From NCBI GenBank assembly GCA_001899235.1, contig MKVR01000014.1, positions 198,059 to 262,058 on the forward strand: a stretch of 64,000 bases of DNA, read 5' to 3'. A program made the translations under genes and the position numbers. Numbering within the stretch: the first letter of the stretch is position 1; every line of letters begins with the position of its first letter. The stretch comes from Nitrosospira sp. 56-18 (GTDB taxonomy: Bacteria > Pseudomonadota > Gammaproteobacteria > Burkholderiales > Nitrosomonadaceae). The notes under the pieces were generated by a model, which saw nothing but the letters and a program-made list of their open reading frames with translations, searched no databases and was not told where the DNA came from. Below are positions 39,900-48,669 of this stretch, in pieces.

Positions 39900-40727
39900 A
39901 TGAAACTGAAATTCACGAAGATGCATGGGCTGGGGAACGATTTCGTCGTTATCGATGGCGTCAATCAATCTGTTTTGCTCAGCCCGGAACAAATGCGGCG
40001 GCTCGCCGATCGGCATTTCGGCGTGGGCTGCGATCAGATCCTGCTGATAGAGGCGGCAAGCGGCGATGCGGATTTTCGCTATCGCATCTTCAACGCGGAC
40101 GGCGGGGAAGTGGAGCAATGCGGTAATGGCGCACGCTGCTTCGTGCGCTATGTGCACGATTATGGGATGACGAGCAAGGATGAGATCCGCGTGGAGACGC
40201 TTGGCGGCCTCATCATCCCCCGGCTGGAGCCCGGTGGCGAAGTGACGGTCAACATGGGCGAACCGGGATTCGAACCGGAGGATATTCCTTTCCTTGCCGC
40301 AAAGCACGCCATGACTTATCCGCTCGACATCGGCGGCGGGGAGATTGAAATCAGCGTCGTGTCGATGGGGAACCCTCACGCCGTGCAATTGGTGGAGGAT
40401 GTGGATCAGGCGCCGGTATCGACCGAAGGCCCGCTGATCGAACGCCATCCGCGCTTTCCTCGCCGGGTGAATGCCGGTTACATGCAGGTCCTGGATCGCC
40501 GCCACATACGGCTGCGAGTATATGAACGAGGCGCGGGAGAAACGCTTGCATGCGGCACCGGCGCTTGCGCCGCGGTGGTCGCTGGAATCCGGCGCGGCTT
40601 GCTGGATTCGTCGGTTGAAGTCAGCCTGCGAGGCGGCAAGCTGCGCGTGCGTTGGGCAGGCGAAACCCAGCCCGTCTGGATGACCGGCCCTGCCGTAACC
40701 GTGTTCGATGGAGAAATCGAGTTATGA
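39900..40727 (+). CDS. dapF: Diaminopimelate epimerase
   Basis: Interconverts LL- and meso-diaminopimelate for lysine and peptidoglycan. 275 residues; the two catalytic cysteines are Cys74 ([10 protein letters not shown]) and Cys218 ([11 protein letters not shown]). It begins [19 protein letters not shown], the family start. The stop overlaps the start of the DUF484 gene (ATGA). Confidence 0.97.
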   Translation: MKLKFTKMHGLGNDFVVIDGVNQSVLLSPEQMRRLADRHFGVGCDQILLIEAASGDADFRYRIFNADGGEVEQCGNGARCFVRYVHDYGMTSKDEIRVETLGGLIIPRLEPGGEVTVNMGEPGFEPEDIPFLAAKHAMTYPLDIGGGEIEISVVSMGNPHAVQLVEDVDQAPVSTEGPLIERHPRFPRRVNAGYMQVLDRRHIRLRVYERGAGETLACGTGACAAVVAGIRRGLLDSSVEVSLRGGKLRVRWAGETQPVWMTGPAVTVFDGEIEL

Positions 40728-41383
40728 AATTCAGCGACGAGGAAATTGCGCTGTATCTGAAGGATCATCCGGATTTTTTTACGGAGTATGCGAGTGTACT
40801 GGCAGATATACAAATTCCCCATCCTCATGGCGATAGGGCGATCCCGATCAGTGAACGCCAGATCATGGACTTGAGAGAGCGGAATCGTGTCCTGCAGGAT
40901 AAGCTGAGCGAACTGGTCAGATTCGCCGAAGAAAACAGCGCTCTTTCCGAAAAGATGCATCGGCTGGCGGTCGTGCTGCTCCAGTTTACCGGTCTGAACG
41001 ATGTTCTGCAGGGTCTGAATTACAATTTGCGGGAAGATTTCCTTATTCCCCACATGGCGCTGCGAATCTGGGGAATAACCATCGAAGGGCAACAGGCACC
41101 GGAGCTGGATAAGACGGGGCCTGATATTCCCAGCCTGGCCGAAAGCCTGCAGCACCCTTATTGCGGTCCGCACGTGCTGGAAGAAATCCGGGACTGGTTT
41201 GGAGAAGACGGCATACGCTTGAGGTCGTTTGCCATGATGCCCCTGCGAACCGACAGGACAATTGGCTTGCTGGTGCTGGCAAGCGAGGAATCGCAACGGT
41301 TCTATCCGGAAATGGGAACAATTTACCTGGCGCAGCTGGGGGAACTGGCAAGCGCCGCGATACGCCGGTTTGCGTCGGCTTGA
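40724..41383 (+). CDS. DUF484 family protein
   Basis: 219 residues. The DUF484 family is recognisable by [32 protein letters not shown] at the N-terminus, in shorter pieces [13 protein letters not shown] and [16 protein letters not shown]-like C-terminal region follows ([20 protein letters not shown]). The short coiled-coil [18 protein letters not shown] links them. No function is established. The dapF-DUF484-xerC order is common in Proteobacteria, and translation is coupled to dapF by a 4 bp overlap. The ATG at 40724 was chosen over an in-frame upstream start within dapF. Confidence 0.9.
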   Translation: MKFSDEEIALYLKDHPDFFTEYASVLADIQIPHPHGDRAIPISERQIMDLRERNRVLQDKLSELVRFAEENSALSEKMHRLAVVLLQFTGLNDVLQGLNYNLREDFLIPHMALRIWGITIEGQQAPELDKTGPDIPSLAESLQHPYCGPHVLEEIRDWFGEDGIRLRSFAMMPLRTDRTIGLLVLASEESQRFYPEMGTIYLAQLGELASAAIRRFASA

Positions 41384-41420
41384 GAAACAAGGACAGGTTC
41401 GGGCAACACGAAGGCAAGAA

Positions 41421-42350
41421 GTGAAAGAATATGAAGTCAGCATAACCAGGAAGGCCAACGGAAAAACGGCTTCCTCCTATATCGACCACCTCTCCCAGGA
41501 GCGGCGCCTGTCTCCCTTGACCTGTGAAGGCTACCGGCGGGATCTCGATGTATTACTCGGCTTCGCGGCCGAGACGCCACTGGAGCAATTACAACCCCAC
41601 CACATCCGCCGCTTCGTGGCGCAACGCCACGGGAAGCAGTGTTCCGGAAAAACCGTCGCAAGAATGCTTTCAGCCTGGCGCGGCTTTTATCGATATCTAG
41701 CAAAAAGGCACGGATATGAAGGCAATCCCTGTGCCGGAATAAGGGCGCCAAAAGCCCCCAAATCACTGCCCCGCGCGCTTTCGCCGGATGAAGCCGCGAA
41801 ACTGCTGGACTTCTCCGCCGCAGATGATGTGATGGCCTTGCGGGACAAGGCACTGTTCGAACTTTGCTACTCCTCGGGATTGCGGCTGGCGGAACTCGCA
41901 GGCGTCAAACCCGATAATCTGGACCTCGCGGACGGCACGGTGCGTATCACGGGCAAAGGCGGCAAGACCCGCATTGTCCCCGTCGGCAGCAAGGCCGTGC
42001 ACGCTCTGCACGAATGGATCAGACACCGGGAGAACCTGATCCAGCCAGGGGCAAGCGCACTTTTCATATCGCGGCACGGAAAAAACATGAGCCGGCGGTC
42101 CATCAGCCAGCGTCTAAAAATATGGGCTGCACACCAGGGAATCTCGTCCAATGTACACCCGCACATGCTACGGCATTCATTCGCCTCCCATGTGCTGCAA
42201 TCAAGCGGGGACCTGCGCTCTGTCCAGGAAATGCTGGGGCATTCGAGCATCAGCACTACACAGATCTATACCCACCTGGATTTTCAGCATTTGTCAAAAA
42301 CTTACGACGCCGCGCATCCCAGGGCCAGGAAAAAGACGGCGGGAACCTGA
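41421..42350 (+). CDS. xerC: Tyrosine recombinase XerC
   Basis: Site-specific recombinase that resolves chromosome dimers with XerD at dif. The full catalytic set of tyrosine recombinases is visible: Arg in SSGLRLAELAG, Lys in GKGGKTR, His-x-x-Arg in HMLRHSFASH, His in GHSSISTTQ and Tyr in QIYTH. About 309 residues from the GTG at 41421 (family about 300). The open frame extends upstream into the DUF484 gene, but without similarity. It completes the dapF-DUF484-xerC unit. Confidence 0.94.
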   Translation: MKEYEVSITRKANGKTASSYIDHLSQERRLSPLTCEGYRRDLDVLLGFAAETPLEQLQPHHIRRFVAQRHGKQCSGKTVARMLSAWRGFYRYLAKRHGYEGNPCAGIRAPKAPKSLPRALSPDEAAKLLDFSAADDVMALRDKALFELCYSSGLRLAELAGVKPDNLDLADGTVRITGKGGKTRIVPVGSKAVHALHEWIRHRENLIQPGASALFISRHGKNMSRRSISQRLKIWAAHQGISSNVHPHMLRHSFASHVLQSSGDLRSVQEMLGHSSISTTQIYTHLDFQHLSKTYDAAHPRARKKTAGT

Positions 42351-42457
42351 TCCTGGCCGTGCGGTCAGGAAGAATCCGCCGCAACAGGTTTGCTTCTACA
42401 TGTTATCCGCCAATCGGCGCTATAATCCTCTCTGCTCGATAAACTCATGGGCTCGCA

Positions 42458-42991
42458 ATGCAAGAATTTCGTGGCACTACGATACTTTCCGCACGCCGCG
42501 GCGCGCAGGTGGCGCTCGGCGGAGATGGCCAGGTCACTTTGGGCGCAGTAGTGGCAAAGGCAAGCGCCCGAAAAGTACGACGGCTCTATCATGACAAAAT
42601 CCTCGCGGGATTTGCAGGCGGTACGGCCGATGCCTTCACCTTGTTCGAGCGATTTGAAGGCAAACTTGAAAAACACCAGGGCCATCTCATGCGCTCCGCT
42701 GTGGAACTGGCGAAGGACTGGCGTACCGACCGCATTCTGCGCCGGCTTGAAGCCATGCTAGTGGTCGCCGACCCTAGCGTCACCCTCATCGTTACGGGAG
42801 CGGGAGATGTGATCGAGCCGGAGTTCGGCCTGGCTGCCATTGGCAGCGGCGGCTCTTATGCGCATTCCGCCGCCCGGGCGCTCCTTGAGAATACGGATCT
42901 CACGCCGCTGGAAATCGTCAAGAAATCGCTCGCGATAGCAGGGGATTTGTGCATCTACACCAACCAGAATCATGTGATCGAGGTGCTGTGA
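42458..42991 (+). CDS. hslV: ATP-dependent protease subunit HslV
   Basis: Proteolytic ring of the HslVU (ClpQY) protease, 177 residues, threonine-protease fold. The catalytic Thr7 sits in [12 protein letters not shown], so a short six-residue prepeptide is removed first, longer than in E. coli where Thr2 becomes the nucleophile. Other marks are [12 protein letters not shown] and [14 protein letters not shown]. The partner hslU is 1.9 kb downstream, separated by an inserted SmbP-like gene and a gene-free stretch, whereas hslV-hslU are usually adjacent. TATAAT at 42421-42426 may be part of its promoter. Confidence 0.96.
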   Translation: MQEFRGTTILSARRGAQVALGGDGQVTLGAVVAKASARKVRRLYHDKILAGFAGGTADAFTLFERFEGKLEKHQGHLMRSAVELAKDWRTDRILRRLEAMLVVADPSVTLIVTGAGDVIEPEFGLAAIGSGGSYAHSAARALLENTDLTPLEIVKKSLAIAGDLCIYTNQNHVIEVL

Positions 42992-43017
42992 TAACCGAAC
43001 AAGGCGGTGGCAGTCAC

Positions 43018-43043
43018 TAGCGTGCGCCATGGCGCTCACGCTA
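43018..43043. repeat. Inverted repeat after hslV
   Basis: TAGCGTG (43018-43024) and CACGCTA (43037-43043) are perfect 7 bp arms, with an additional partly self-complementary centre CGCCATGGCG. No T-run follows, so an intrinsic terminator is not clear. The rest of 42992-43328 (337 bp between hslV and the SmbP-like gene) shows no gene. It ends with GAGAGGAC, a ribosome binding site for the next gene. Confidence 0.4.
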
Positions 43044-43328
43044 AGCCTGCTGCCGGTTTGCGTCCTGATCGCTCAATAACTCTGGCAACAACTCCCATCC
43101 TATACTAATATCATAATCAGCCATCGCTTGCCCCTTCAGTAATCAGCAATAATCAGTGTCTCGATAACGTCCATCTTATCGAACCCAGGCGGTGGCTGGC
43201 TCGCTTCATCCATTTGCAGCGGCTCAAGGAACTGATCTGCTTGGATAGAGCGATTCCCAAGGGGTTTTGTGATGCATGATATAGTGACTTTGGTTTTAGT
43301 AAATGACCTATAGACGAGAGGACTTACT

Positions 43329-43955
43329 ATGAAACTTGCCAAATCAATTTTGACAATCGGGGTAGTAACGCTTTTTTCCAGTTTCCCATTATTTGCCAGC
43401 AGCAGTGTCGATAAGCATACTTCAGAAGCGATAGAGCATGCGATAGCTGCGGAGAAAGAAGGGAAAAGCGGTAAAGCCAAGGAACTGCTGGGGCATGCCG
43501 AAGAAAGCTTGAAGCATGCAAAAGCGGCGCTACCCGAAGTGTCAGATAGCGATCAAAGGGTGCATGTCACTGAATCCATTAGACATCTCGATCTAGCCAT
43601 TGCCAGCGCAAAAGAAAACGATGCTAAAGAAGCTACCAAACATGTCGATGAAGCAATAGTTCACTTGAAAAAAGTGTTTAACAAACATATCGTAGAAGCT
43701 ATAGAACATGCGAAGGAAGCACAGGCGGAAGGGAAAAAAGGAAATGCCAAAGGGTTGGCGATGCACGCTGAAGCGAGCCTGAAGCATGCAAAAATGGTGC
43801 TGCCTGAGCTGAAAGATGGCGACCAGAGAGTGAATATCACTGAATCCATCAGACATCTCAACCAGGCCATCGCTCATGCAAAAGAAAATCATGCCGAAGT
43901 GGCTACCAAACATGTTGACGAAGCTTTGGTCAACCTGAAAAAAGCTGCCAGTTAA
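43329..43955 (+). CDS. SmbP-like small metal-binding protein, tandemly duplicated
   Basis: Exported 208-residue protein: signal peptide to about residue 24 (LFASS), then two 90-residue repeats, 30-119 and 120-208, in exact register with no gap. By my count 59 of 89 aligned positions are identical. Both repeats have EAIEHA, GHAE/MHAE, SLKHAK, TESIRHL and ATKHVDEA. The 16 histidines of the mature protein recur mainly seven residues apart, as in the N. europaea periplasmic Cu-binding SmbP (a single four-helix unit). Copper or other divalent metal binding is inferred. In the second copy His79 and His112 are replaced by Asn, but two new histidines (183, 188) appear. It lies between hslV and hslU and has its own terminator. 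Confidence 0.85.
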   Translation: MKLAKSILTIGVVTLFSSFPLFASSSVDKHTSEAIEHAIAAEKEGKSGKAKELLGHAEESLKHAKAALPEVSDSDQRVHVTESIRHLDLAIASAKENDAKEATKHVDEAIVHLKKVFNKHIVEAIEHAKEAQAEGKKGNAKGLAMHAEASLKHAKMVLPELKDGDQRVNITESIRHLNQAIAHAKENHAEVATKHVDEALVNLKKAAS

Positions 43956-43995
43956 TCGTTATAAATAGTGATTTGAAATCATAAGTAATATACGC

Positions 43996-44040
43996 AAGCT
44001 GGTTTTGGTTCTGTGAATCAAAACCAGCTTTACTATTTTT
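43996..44040 (+). terminator. Terminator after the SmbP-like gene
   Basis: A 12 bp perfect stem AAGCTGGTTTTG / CAAAACCAGCTT (43996-44007 and 44019-44030) with an 11-base loop is followed by TACTATTTTT. It is 41 bp after the stop and should isolate this gene from hslU. Confidence 0.85.
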
Positions 44041-44872
44041 CGGTCAAATGTTGAACGAGCGGCCAGGATGCCTTGTCCCTGCGAAAATAAATTGCGGGGT
44101 GCATTCGCGTCCCCAAGAGCTCTCCAGAAGCCTGAGAGAACATCATGGGATATTCAACCAGGCGTTATCTATGAAGCATCGATTTTACCGGTCTTGCACA
44201 TTCTCATCCTGACCACCCGTGGTTTTGCACTTCCACGCCATAACGAAATCCTCAACCATTACCCAGTCATTGGCAACAGGTCAAGTGCTTAAGGAAACGC
44301 TGAATATGAATTCGGAATACCCGGTAACTCTCCAGCATTATTTTTAACCTTGGACTGCTCACACCAGCCAGCCGCATCTGCAGTGCCGTTGCATCCATTC
44401 CATGACAAAAGCAAAGCCGCTGACGAACGCCGGTCGGCTTTCGGGCTCTGGAACAGAGCCTGTCATTTGATGACCATCCAGGCAGTTCTTTTATCAAGAA
44501 TACCTGAACGGGATTTTTCGGGATCTGAACCACATCGAGAAAGGAAGATTCGGTGGGGAATAGACACAACCGCATGGCTGGCGATGGTAAACGCGTCCAG
44601 ACCCCGCCCCACAGGATGGGCGATAAATGCTAGACTTCCCTTCATGCACGACGATGACAGGCCATGAGCCGGGAAATGCAATTCAGATAACGAGCTATCC
44701 CAGAAGAAGCGACTATGGAATCCGGCAGCGTGTAAACCGAGACATCAAATTACTCGAATATGAGCGAACCGACTTCAAATCGGCACCAGAATATTTTGTT
44801 TGCTGACCTGCGCCGGAGCCTGGTCTTCGCACATCCATCACTGTTTTAACCGGACAATACGGAATTGAAATC
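44041..44872. other. 0.83 kb gene-free stretch before hslU
   Basis: No frame here has recognisable similarity, good codon use or a convincing ribosome binding site; the longest open frames are about 100 codons and look random. It contains a solo element-A-like end at 44289-44307. The last 60 bases should contain the hslU ribosome binding site (GGACAATACGGAA). It may be decayed former coding DNA. Confidence 0.5.
44289..44307. repeat. Second solo end resembling the terminal repeat of element A
   Basis: TTAAGGAAACGCTGAATAT matches the element A end (GGGAAGCGCTGAATAAAT) except for a few bases. No inverted partner was found within the region. Confidence 0.4.
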
Positions 44873-46204
44873 ATGTCTCAACTGACTCCCCAGGAAATTG
44901 TCCACGAACTGGATAAGCACATCATCGGGCAGGATGCCGCCAAACGCTCTGTTGCCATCGCGCTTCGAAACCGCTGGAGAAGGCAACAGGTTCAAGATCC
45001 CCTTCGGCAGGAGATTACGCCAAAAAATATTTTGATGATCGGCCCGACGGGAGTCGGCAAGACCGAGATCGCACGCAGGCTGGCGAAGCTCGCGGATGCG
45101 CCATTCGTCAAGGTTGAAGCCACGAAATTCACCGAGGTGGGATATGTCGGTCGCGACGTGGATTCCATCATCCGCGACTTGGTGGAATCCGCGGTAAAGC
45201 AATCCCGGGAACAGGAAACCGAAAAAATGCGCGCCCGGGCGGAAGACCACGCCGAAGAGCGCATTCTGGACGTCCTGCTTCCGCCGGCGCGAGAAATGGG
45301 ATCCCATTTCGAGGTTAGCGAAACCGAGAATGCTACCCGTCAAAAATTCCGCAAAAAACTGCGAGAAGGCGAGCTCAACGACAAGGAGATCGAAATCGAA
45401 GTGGCGGCCTCGCACGCCCATATGGAAATCTTTGCTCCCCCTGGAATGGAGGAATTAACCACGCAGATACAAGGCATGTTTCACAATCTGGGAATGGAGA
45501 GGAAAAAGACGCGGAAGCTGCGGATACGCGAAGCCATGAAGATCATCACGGATGAGGAAGCGGCCAAGCTTATCAATGATGAGGAGCTGAAACTGCGCGC
45601 GGTCCAGAATGTGGAGCAGAACGGCATCGTATTTCTGGATGAAATCGACAAGATTACCAGCCGTTCTGAAACCTCTGGCGCGGATGTCTCGCGCCAGGGC
45701 GTTCAGCGTGACCTGCTTCCGCTGGTGGAGGGCACGACTGTCTCAACCAAGTACGGCATGATCAAGACAGACCATATCCTGTTCATTGCAAGCGGTGCGT
45801 TCCATCTCGCCAAACCCTCCGACCTGATCCCGGAATTGCAGGGGCGGTTCCCCCTGCGGGTCGAGTTGACCAGCCTTAGCGCTGAGGATTTCGTGCAGAT
45901 TCTCACAAATACGGACGCATGCCTGACTCGGCAGTATGAAGCATTGCTGGGAACCGAGGGAATCGAACTGGAATTCACACCGGATGCGGTCAAGCGCTTG
46001 GCGCAAATTACCTTTGCAGTGAATGAAAAAACCGAGAATATCGGCGCTCGCCGTCTCTATACCGCCATGGAGAAGCTTCTGGAAGAGGTATCATTTTCCG
46101 CGGAGAAGCACCACGGCGAAAAAATTGTCATCGACTCCGCTTACGTCGATTCGAAGCTTGGCAGCCTGTCTCAAAGCGAAGATCTGGCGCGCTATGTACT
46201 TTAA
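44873..46204 (+). CDS. hslU: ATP-dependent protease ATPase subunit HslU
   Basis: AAA+ unfoldase ring that feeds HslV. 443 residues. Walker [10 protein letters not shown] near residues 56-64, Walker B FLDEIDK near 253, and the intermediate I domain (about residues 110-240, with the acidic-basic helix region [19 protein letters not shown]). The C-terminal sensor-2 region [17 protein letters not shown] and the terminal EDLARYVL, which docks into HslV, are intact. It begins at the ATG at 44873 ([20 protein letters not shown]). Confidence 0.97.
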   Translation: MSQLTPQEIVHELDKHIIGQDAAKRSVAIALRNRWRRQQVQDPLRQEITPKNILMIGPTGVGKTEIARRLAKLADAPFVKVEATKFTEVGYVGRDVDSIIRDLVESAVKQSREQETEKMRARAEDHAEERILDVLLPPAREMGSHFEVSETENATRQKFRKKLREGELNDKEIEIEVAASHAHMEIFAPPGMEELTTQIQGMFHNLGMERKKTRKLRIREAMKIITDEEAAKLINDEELKLRAVQNVEQNGIVFLDEIDKITSRSETSGADVSRQGVQRDLLPLVEGTTVSTKYGMIKTDHILFIASGAFHLAKPSDLIPELQGRFPLRVELTSLSAEDFVQILTNTDACLTRQYEALLGTEGIELEFTPDAVKRLAQITFAVNEKTENIGARRLYTAMEKLLEEVSFSAEKHHGEKIVIDSAYVDSKLGSLSQSEDLARYVL

Positions 46205-46210
46205 TCCCTC

Positions 46211-46231
46211 GATGCCGGATTCAGGTTGAGC
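46211..46231. repeat. Lone terminal repeat of family B (B5)
   Basis: GATGCCGGATTCAGGTTGAG matches the right end of copy B4 (GCGGGTTCAGGTTGAATT) and of B2. No core or second end is present. It lies between the convergent ends of hslU (46204) and the flavoprotein gene (46232). Confidence 0.45.
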
Positions 46232-47437
46232 CTACACTACCTGCCCTGCCGCATATCCGGACGCCCATGCCCACTGGAAGTTGAATCCCCCGAGATGTCC
46301 CGTCACATCCACGACTTCACCTATGAAGTAAAGCCCAGGAACCTTTTTGGCCTCCATCGTCCGGGAAGATAATTCACGGGTATCGACTCCGCCAAGGGTC
46401 ACTTCCGCTTTCCTGTATCCGGCGGTACCGCTGGGGGTGATCGACCATTTATGCAGGCACATGGCAATGCGCTTCAGTTCCGCGACGCTGTACTCGCTCA
46501 TCGGCTTGGCTGGCTTCTCGCGCACCGTTGCCTCGCACCAGATCTGGGCCAGCCGCCTGGGAAGCTGGCCAGCCAGCACGCTTGACAGCGTGGCGCTGCC
46601 ACGCCGCTGATCGAGCAACCATGTTATCGCATCGATATCCGGAAGCAGGTCGATATCAATAGCCATTCCAGGACGCCAGTATGACGAAATCTGCAATATC
46701 GCCGGGCCGCTCAGCCCGCGGTGGGTCAGCAATATGCCGCCGCGAAAGCGACCTCCGTTGCAGCGGACTTCGCCGTCCACCGCAACTCCGGTTAGCTGGG
46801 AAAAGCTCGCGGCTTGTTCCGGCGCAAACATCAAAGGAACAAGAGCCGGTCTCAGCGGCGTGACATTGAGGCCAAATTGCTCCGCGATTCTATATCCCAA
46901 AGGGCTTGCGCCAATTTGAGGAATGGATAATCCGCCGGTCGCGATCACGAGGGAATTTGAGGCAAACCTGCCTTTATCGGTTTCCAGCACAAAACCACCA
47001 CTCTCGACGGCGGTTTTGCTAGCGCGATCTATCCTGTGTACCCTGCAGGGCATTTGCCATTCCACGCCGGCCACGGTGCATTCATCCCGCAGCAACTTGA
47101 TAATTTGCCGCGAGCTATCGTTGCAAAACAATTGTCCGGCAGTTTTCTCGTGGTAGTGGATACCGTGCTTTTTCACGAGAGAGATGAAATCCGCCGGGGT
47201 AAAGCGCGCTAACGCGGATCGGAAAAAATCGGGGTTGTGAGACAGAAAATTTTCGGGCTTCGCATACAGGTTGGTAAAATTGCAACGTCCGCCGCCCGAG
47301 ATTCGAATTTTTTCTCCCAGTTTCGCCGCATGGTCGAGCAACAGTACGGACCGTCCTCGCTTGCCCGCCTCCATGGCACACATCATCCCGGCCGCACCCG
47401 CACCTATGATCGCGACGTCTTTCCCGAACTTCGCCAT
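46232..47437 (-). CDS. FAD/NAD(P)-binding protein, HI0933/YhiN family
   Basis: 401-residue flavoprotein. It opens with the dinucleotide motif VAIIGAGAAGMMCAMEAGKRG, here split as IIGAGAAGMMCA. Then follow LLLDHAAKLGEKIRISGGGRCNFTN, the signature of the HI0933/YhiN family, and VIATGGLSIPQIGASPLGYRIA. It ends with the GEVVDVTGHLGGFNFQWAWASGYAAG block. Physiological substrate unknown (annotation as aminoacetone oxidase is only by transfer). The ATG at 47437 is preferred over a start 21 residues earlier. Confidence 0.9.
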   Translation of the reverse strand: MAKFGKDVAIIGAGAAGMMCAMEAGKRGRSVLLLDHAAKLGEKIRISGGGRCNFTNLYAKPENFLSHNPDFFRSALARFTPADFISLVKKHGIHYHEKTAGQLFCNDSSRQIIKLLRDECTVAGVEWQMPCRVHRIDRASKTAVESGGFVLETDKGRFASNSLVIATGGLSIPQIGASPLGYRIAEQFGLNVTPLRPALVPLMFAPEQAASFSQLTGVAVDGEVRCNGGRFRGGILLTHRGLSGPAILQISSYWRPGMAIDIDLLPDIDAITWLLDQRRGSATLSSVLAGQLPRRLAQIWCEATVREKPAKPMSEYSVAELKRIAMCLHKWSITPSGTAGYRKAEVTLGGVDTRELSSRTMEAKKVPGLYFIGEVVDVTGHLGGFNFQWAWASGYAAGQVV

Positions 47438-47545
47438 TTCACTTCGATCCACGGCGGCTCGGGGGACAATATGCCAATTCGGCCACAGCCCGCGCTGCAA
47501 TGCGAATGAAACACACTTCAGGATGGGTCAACGCTGGAATCCGCA

Positions 47546-48532
47546 TCAGTGTCTGCGGGAAAGCAGCAGCAATAATAAGGGAACTCCCAAAAGAGCGGTC
47601 AACACGCCTACGGGCAATTGCTGGGGAGCCCACAGGGTGCGCGCCATGGTATCGGCGCAAACCAGAAAACTTCCCCCCGCAAGTATGGACAAGGGCAATA
47701 GCCAGCGAAAATCATTAACGCCGAGCAAGCGTACGGCATGCGGCACGATCAGGCCGACAAAACCGATCGCGCCCGCAAGCATCAGGGCGGCCACCGTCGC
47801 CGCCGAGGCGCAAAAATAAAGCCCGGCCTGCAGCGGCAGCACGGCAATACCCAGCGTTCTTGCTTTCATTTGCCCAAGGCTCAGCACATTGAGGCTTCTC
47901 GAAAACAGCATGCTTACGGTGGATAGGATAATGAGCGCTATCCAGGCAGGCAGTTGCCCTTCCGCACGGGAAACATCACCCATCAGCCAAAACAGCATGC
48001 CTTTTAAATCGCTGGCAGGCGCCAAGGTAAGAATCAAGGTGGTGAGCGCGCCGAAACCCGCAGACAATACCACGCCTGTCAGCAGCAAACGGTATAGATT
48101 CCAATCCCCAGCGCGAAAGCTCAAGCTGAATACAATGGCGACCGCAGCCAGTGCGCCGGCGAGCGCAGCGGCATCGGCCAGCATATGGCTCCACCCGAGC
48201 AGCATGGCAAGCAGCGCCCCCACACCGGCGCCGCCCGAGACGCCGAGAATGTAAGGATCAGCCAGGGGATTGCGCAATAGAACCTGGAGCAGCAGCCCGG
48301 CCAAGGCGAGCAAGCCGCCGCAGGCAAAGGCAGCCGACACGCGCGGCAGACGCAGATCCCGGATGATATGGTGCGCAACTCGATCACTTCCATCATCCAC
48401 GGATAGCAAGGTTCTGGCGACCGTAAAAACCGGGATGTCTACGCTGCCGAACGACAGCCCGGCAAGCAAGCTGGCGGCAACGAGGATCATGAAGATGATC
48501 AGAAGCACTGGGCCTCTTCCAGCCACCCTCAT
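47546..48532 (-). CDS. FecCD/BtuC-type ABC transporter permease
   Basis: 328 residues with nine or ten membrane helices. Permease family marks are LRLPRVSAAFACGGLLALAG, GLLLQVLLRNPLADPYILGVSGGAGVGA and the cytoplasmic LIVPHAVRLLGVNDFRWLLPLS loop that contacts the ATPase. Related permeases move cobalamin, haem or ferric siderophores. No ATPase, substrate-binding protein or TonB receptor gene is adjacent in the window, so the substrate is unassigned. The leader was checked for a cobalamin riboswitch and none was seen. Its ATG overlaps the stop of a possible short frame (48529-48615). Confidence 0.87.
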   Translation of the reverse strand: MRVAGRGPVLLIIFMILVAASLLAGLSFGSVDIPVFTVARTLLSVDDGSDRVAHHIIRDLRLPRVSAAFACGGLLALAGLLLQVLLRNPLADPYILGVSGGAGVGALLAMLLGWSHMLADAAALAGALAAVAIVFSLSFRAGDWNLYRLLLTGVVLSAGFGALTTLILTLAPASDLKGMLFWLMGDVSRAEGQLPAWIALIILSTVSMLFSRSLNVLSLGQMKARTLGIAVLPLQAGLYFCASAATVAALMLAGAIGFVGLIVPHAVRLLGVNDFRWLLPLSILAGGSFLVCADTMARTLWAPQQLPVGVLTALLGVPLLLLLLSRRH

Positions 48533-48615
48533 GGTCTTTCAGGCAAGGGGGGCTTCGGTGCGAATTCGCGTATCAGGAATGTGGCGAGGACACCAAAGGG
48601 CCAGGCGGCCCCCAT
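48529..48615 (-). CDS. Possible 28-residue leader or remnant frame
   Basis: Short frame from ATG at 48615 whose TGA overlaps the permease ATG (ATGA-type coupling). The translation (MGAAWPFGVLATFLIREF, then PKPPLPERP) is one hydrophobic segment and a proline-rich tail. The frame is open upstream to the HAD phosphatase stop. It could be a tiny membrane protein, a gene remnant or chance. No ribosome binding site is evident. Confidence 0.25.
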   Translation of the reverse strand: MGAAWPFGVLATFLIREFAPKPPLPERP

Positions 48616-48669
48616 CCGCAAAGCCACGCGGAGGGGCTGGCATACGCAGCACACGTGCCAGTCCGACGA

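Noticed and set aside
39624-40505. 293-codon minus-strand frame reaching into the metK-dapF spacer
   Set aside because: Mostly opposite dapF and without family features. Its tail in the spacer does not resemble an acyltransferase.
44068-44667. Small genes between the SmbP-like gene and hslU
   Set aside because: Several frames of 60-105 codons exist on both strands, but none has a ribosome binding site, typical codon use or recognisable motif.
48533-48669. Cobalamin riboswitch in the leader of the FecCD/BtuC permease
   Set aside because: The conserved core of that RNA, including the invariant GCC-ACTG type box, is not present; a short coding-like frame runs through instead.
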